Below, in pieces: positions 60,915 to 64,000 of a stretch of DNA of 64,000 bases. Origin of the DNA: UBA10649 sp963700745 (GTDB lineage: Bacteria; Actinomycetota; Actinomycetes; S36-B12); the NCBI GenBank assembly GCA_963700745.1, contig CAVOYT010000003.1, positions 124,001-188,000 on the forward strand. Direction: 5' to 3'. Position numbers and translations under genes: made by a program. A model generated the notes under the pieces. The model was not told the DNA's origin, did no database searches, and saw only the letters and a program-made list of their open reading frames with translations. Numbering within the stretch: position 1 is the stretch's first letter; each line of letters begins with the position of its first letter.

Positions 60915-62656
60915 CCACCACCAGCCCCATAGAGAAGGCCGGCGGAGCGACCGCCACCTACGTCGACAAGCGCGTCGGGAGCAACAAGTTCCTGTCCCGG
61001 AACCTGGGCAAGGTCTTCCCCGACCACTGGTCGTTCATGCTCGGCGAGATCGCCCTCTACAGCTTCATCGTCGTCCTGCTCACCGGCGTGTTCCTCACGT
61101 TCTGGTACAAGCCCTCGATGATCGAGGTCATCTACGACGGCTCGTACGTGCCCCTGCAGGGCGTCAAGATGTCGGAGGCCTACGCCTCCTCGCTCGACAT
61201 CTCCTTCGACATCCGTGGCGGCCTGCTGCTGCGCCAGATGCACCACTGGTCGGCCCTGGTCTTCGTGGCCGCCATGGCCGTCCACATGTTCCGCGTCTTC
61301 TTCACCGGGGCGTTCCGCAAGCCGCGCGAGTTCAACTGGATCATCGGCGTGGTCCTGACCACCCTGGGCCTGCTGGCCGGCTTCTCCGGCTACTCCCTGC
61401 CCGACGACCTGCTCTCCGGCACCGGCCTGCAGATCGCCCGCGGGATCATGCAGGCAGTGCCCGTGGTCGGGACGTGGGCGGCCTTCCTGGTGTTCGACGG
61501 GGAGTTCCCGGGAACCGACTTCATCTCCCGGTTGTACGGCGTCCACATCCTGCTGATTCCGGGCCTGATCCTGGCCCTCGTCACGGTGCACCTCATGCTC
61601 GTGTGGACGCAGAAGCACACCCAGTTCCCCGGCCCGGGCCGCACCAACGACAACGTGGTCGGCTACCCGCTCCTGCCGATCTACATGGCCAAGGCTGGTG
61701 GCTTCTTCTTCATCGTCTTCGGCCTCATCGCCCTCGTCGGCGGCCTGGTGACGATCAACCCGATCTGGATCTTCGGTCCCTACACACCCGATCAAGTGTC
61801 CGCCGGCTCACAGCCGGACTGGTACATCGGCTTCCTCGACGGCGCGCTGCGCGTGATGCCCAACTGGGAGACGGTGTTCTTCGGCTGGACCATCTCCTGG
61901 AACATCCTGATTCCGGCGATGATCCTGCCCGGGATCATGTTCACGGTCCTCGGTCTCTACCCGTTCATCGAGTCGTGGGTCACCGGGGACAAGGGCGAGC
62001 ACAACCTGCTGGACCGTCCCCGCAACGCGCCGACCCGCACCGCATTCGGGATGATGGCGATCACGTTCTACGCGCTGCTCTGGGTCGGCGGCGCCAACGA
62101 CATCATCGCCGTGGCCTTCGACCTGTCGATCAACTCGATCATCTGGTTCCTGCGGGTGACGCTGTTCGTCGTCCCACCGATCGTGTTCGTCGTCACGCGC
62201 CGTGCCTGCCTCGGGCTGCAGCGGCGCGACCGCGAGAAGCTCCTCCACGGCTACGAGTCCGGCCGAGTCCTGCGCCTGCCCCACGGCGAGTTCATCGAGG
62301 TGCACCAGCCGCTGTCGGACAAGGATCTCGCGGTCATCACGTCCAAGACCGACCACCTGCCCCTCCCCGCGCCGGAGAAGGCAGATGCCGACGGGGTGCG
62401 CAACAAGCACTACCGCTGGCAGGCACTGCGCCACAAGCTCAGCACGTTCTTCTACGCGGACAACATCGCCAAGCCATCCGCCGCGGAGATCGAGGCGGGG
62501 CAGGCCCACGTGACGCACGATGCCGAGCTGGAGGCACCGCTGCACGACTACGAGGACGCCGACCAGATCAGGCCCTTCCACGGCGGGGTCCTGCATCACC
62601 CGGGCGAGCCCGAGACGAACGCGGAGCAGGTCGAGCAGGAGCGCTCACAGCACTAG
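60911..62656 (+). CDS. qcrB: cytochrome bc1 complex cytochrome b subunit
   Basis: A 581-residue cytochrome b with about nine membrane helices. Heme-ligand region LLLRQMHHWSALVFVAAMAV and VHMFRVFFTGAFRKPREFNW near residues 110-140, GFSGYSLPDDLLSGTGLQI (Qo-site region), SRLYGVHILLIPGLILALVT near 215, VHLMLVWTQKH. The PDWYIGFLDGALRVMP segment replaces the usual PEWY motif with PDWY, a known actinobacterial variant. A long soluble C-terminal tail (about 130 residues) is typical of the group. Closed by a strong terminator. Confidence 0.96.
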   Translation: MTTTSPIEKAGGATATYVDKRVGSNKFLSRNLGKVFPDHWSFMLGEIALYSFIVVLLTGVFLTFWYKPSMIEVIYDGSYVPLQGVKMSEAYASSLDISFDIRGGLLLRQMHHWSALVFVAAMAVHMFRVFFTGAFRKPREFNWIIGVVLTTLGLLAGFSGYSLPDDLLSGTGLQIARGIMQAVPVVGTWAAFLVFDGEFPGTDFISRLYGVHILLIPGLILALVTVHLMLVWTQKHTQFPGPGRTNDNVVGYPLLPIYMAKAGGFFFIVFGLIALVGGLVTINPIWIFGPYTPDQVSAGSQPDWYIGFLDGALRVMPNWETVFFGWTISWNILIPAMILPGIMFTVLGLYPFIESWVTGDKGEHNLLDRPRNAPTRTAFGMMAITFYALLWVGGANDIIAVAFDLSINSIIWFLRVTLFVVPPIVFVVTRRACLGLQRRDREKLLHGYESGRVLRLPHGEFIEVHQPLSDKDLAVITSKTDHLPLPAPEKADADGVRNKHYRWQALRHKLSTFFYADNIAKPSAAEIEAGQAHVTHDAELEAPLHDYEDADQIRPFHGGVLHHPGEPETNAEQVEQERSQH

Positions 62657-62662
62657 TCAGCC

Positions 62663-62710
62663 AAGCAAGACGAAGGCCCCGGTCCATGGACCGGGGCCTT
62701 CGTCTTGCTT
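62663..62710 (+). terminator. intrinsic terminator after qcrB
   Basis: A 48-bp perfect palindrome centred between 62686 and 62687, ending in CTTGCTT, placed 6 bases after the qcrB stop and 6 bases before the end of the convergent transpeptidase gene. It can serve both directions. Confidence 0.9.
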
Positions 62711-62716
62711 CTGGGG

Positions 62717-64000
62717 TCAGCGGCTGAAGGACGCCTGCGACGTCTGCGTGGAGGTGTCCGCCTGCCCATCCTGCGACCCGGGGTCGCTGGGAGTCGTGGC
62801 CGTCTCGGTGGGCTCCGGGGTCTCCACGGGTGCGGCCACGGTCATGAACGAACCGGTCTTGGAGCCGTCGAGCCATTCCTTCCAGTCCTCGTTCCAGACG
62901 GTGATCCCGTTGCCGAGGTTCTGGACCGCGTTGGTGCCCTTGACGACGACCACGTCGCCGACGTTGGTCTCGCCATAGAGCCACTGCGCGTTCGACGGTG
63001 CTCATGCCCGACGCAGCCATGGCTGACGTTCGCGGATCCCTGGGAGCCGACCGACCAGGGCGCTGCGTGCAGGAACTCCCCGGAGTAGGTCACGCGCATC
63101 GCGTACTCGACCTCGAGGTTGTAGTACTCAGGGTCATTGGGGTCGGTGCCGCCGGTCGCGGCGTCCATGACGCGGGTGCGCTCCTTGCTGACGATCACCT
63201 TGACGCCGGATCGGGTCTCGAACCCGTCCTTGCCGGTGGTGATCGGGAAGCTGGCCACTCGCTCGCCGTCCCGGATCACCTTCGCCTGATGGGCTCTGGG
63301 CATCGATCTTGGTGATCATGGACGGCCCGATCGAGAACGTGGTCTCGGTGTTCTTGGCCCCGTAGATCCGCTTGGCGCCCTCGACGCCCTTGAGGTTCAT
63401 GGCCACGGTGACGTCGATGTTCCCCGGCCAGTACTTCTTGGGCCGGAACTGCACCTGCGTGGAGCTGTTCCAGTGCCAGGCGCCCTCAAGGGGAGTCGGC
63501 GTGTACACGACGAGCGCCTTCTCGACGGCCTTCTTGTTCTTGATGTCCTGGTTGAACGTCAGCGTGATGGGCATGCCGACCCCGACCGTGGCATCGGCTC
63601 GCGGGGAGACGGTGCCCGCGAAGAAGGCCTTGGGCTCCACGGTCTTGAAGGCGTCGGTGGTCGTCGTCGGGTTCCCGCGCTGGTCGATGGCCGTCGCCTC
63701 GACGGTGTAGGTGGACCCGAAGGCCAGCGTGGACCTCTTGGCCGTCCAGGTGGTGCCGTCCTCGGACATCTGGCCCTTCAGCGCGCCCTTGGGCCCCATG
63801 ACCGTGACCTCGGCCAGCTGCCCGTCGGTCGCCGTGACGGTGATCTTCTCGGTCGGGTCGACCTTCTTCTGACCCGAGGGCTCGGCGCTGATGGTCGCCC
63901 GGGACTCCTGACCGGGCACGACGGTCTGGAACTGGACGGTCGCTGCGGGCGTGCAGGCACTCGCGAACAGGACGACTCCGCCCATGCCGAAGGCGAGCCT
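62717..64000 (-). CDS. L,D-transpeptidase lipoprotein with Ig-like domains (5' partial, three frameshifts)
   Basis: Wall cross-linking enzyme of the LdtMt2 type. The N-terminal part reads GVVLFASACTPAATVQFQTV, a lipobox-like Cys, so the start codon lies just at or beyond the window end. Two Ig-like domains (e.g. SPRADATVGVGMPITLTFNQ, MNLKGVEGAKRIYGAKNTET) precede the YkuD catalytic domain. RVASFPITTGKDGFETRSGV, EYAMRVTYSGEFLHAAPWSV and the active-site SHGCVGMS follow, then WLYGETNVGDVVVVKGTN. The tail after about 62860 is Thr/Pro/Glu-rich. Insertions near 63300, 63000 and 62975 are assumed. Confidence 0.88.

Noticed and set aside
1..64000. tRNA, rRNA, insertion sequences, integrases or attachment sites
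   Set aside because: I saw no cloverleaf-like motif ending in a TTC-box and CCA, no rRNA-like stretch, and no transposase or integrase protein. A covariance-model scan would be needed to exclude small RNAs.

Overview
The window is a 64 kb piece of a high-GC Actinomycetota chromosome. The evidence is uniformly GC-rich codon use, many actinobacterial gene families (DUF3040, DUF5304, SAV_6107-type HEPN, PASTA kinase, class II DAHP synthase, DnaQ-UvrC fusion, bcc-type qcrCAB), and many start codons placed 6-7 bases after a TAnnnT -10 box, which implies leaderless transcripts. An aerobic, pigmented heterotroph is the simplest reading. The order or genus cannot be fixed from the sequence. No rRNA, tRNA, IS element, prophage, CRISPR array or plasmid gene was seen.

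Layout. 1-9.5 kb: end of a TgpA-like transglutaminase, DUF3040, then an SOS mutagenesis cassette on the minus strand (DUF6504 - HEPN - dnaE2 - dinB) behind a near-perfect LexA operator, with a divergent metallo-beta-lactamase nuclease. 9.5-19.5 kb: mostly small accessory enzymes (several GNATs, APH-type kinase, YbaK, VOC, ABM, SRPBCC) and a secreted clan-A glycosidase in a translationally coupled operon. 19.5-31.4 kb: carotenoid genes in two blocks (cruF - glycosyltransferase - crtD-like; crtE - crtI - mptA/B-like - crtB with crtYc/crtYd convergent), around a CPA1 antiporter and metF. Together they predict a glycosylated gamma-carotene derivative. 31.4-41 kb: NadR-like kinase, PASTA kinase, an ALDH7/amine-oxidase operon, Ogt, class II DAHP synthase and a probably PPi-dependent phosphofructokinase. 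41-54.5 kb: glycerol kinase, acyltransferase, lipase/esterase, ROK glucokinase, an ArsA-like ATPase, SRPBCC proteins, a class III aminotransferase, long-chain acyl-CoA synthetase and a NlpC/P60 peptidase. 54.5-64 kb: DnaQ-UvrC fusion, trpD, ctaE, qcrC-qcrA-qcrB (cytochrome bcc-aa3 branch) and the bulk of an L,D-transpeptidase.

Quality of the sequence. Many conserved genes between 3 and 41 kb are broken by single-base indels, mostly insertions, while 41-62.6 kb has only one that I found. I read these as assembly or read errors, give one CDS span per gene, and note the approximate break points. Ends and starts of such genes were chosen from the corrected frame.

No stretch longer than 300 bases lacks a gene. 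The larger gaps (7730-7996, 9457-9700, 53937-54192) hold the LexA operator with repeats, a short tandem repeat, and a regulatory leader respectively.
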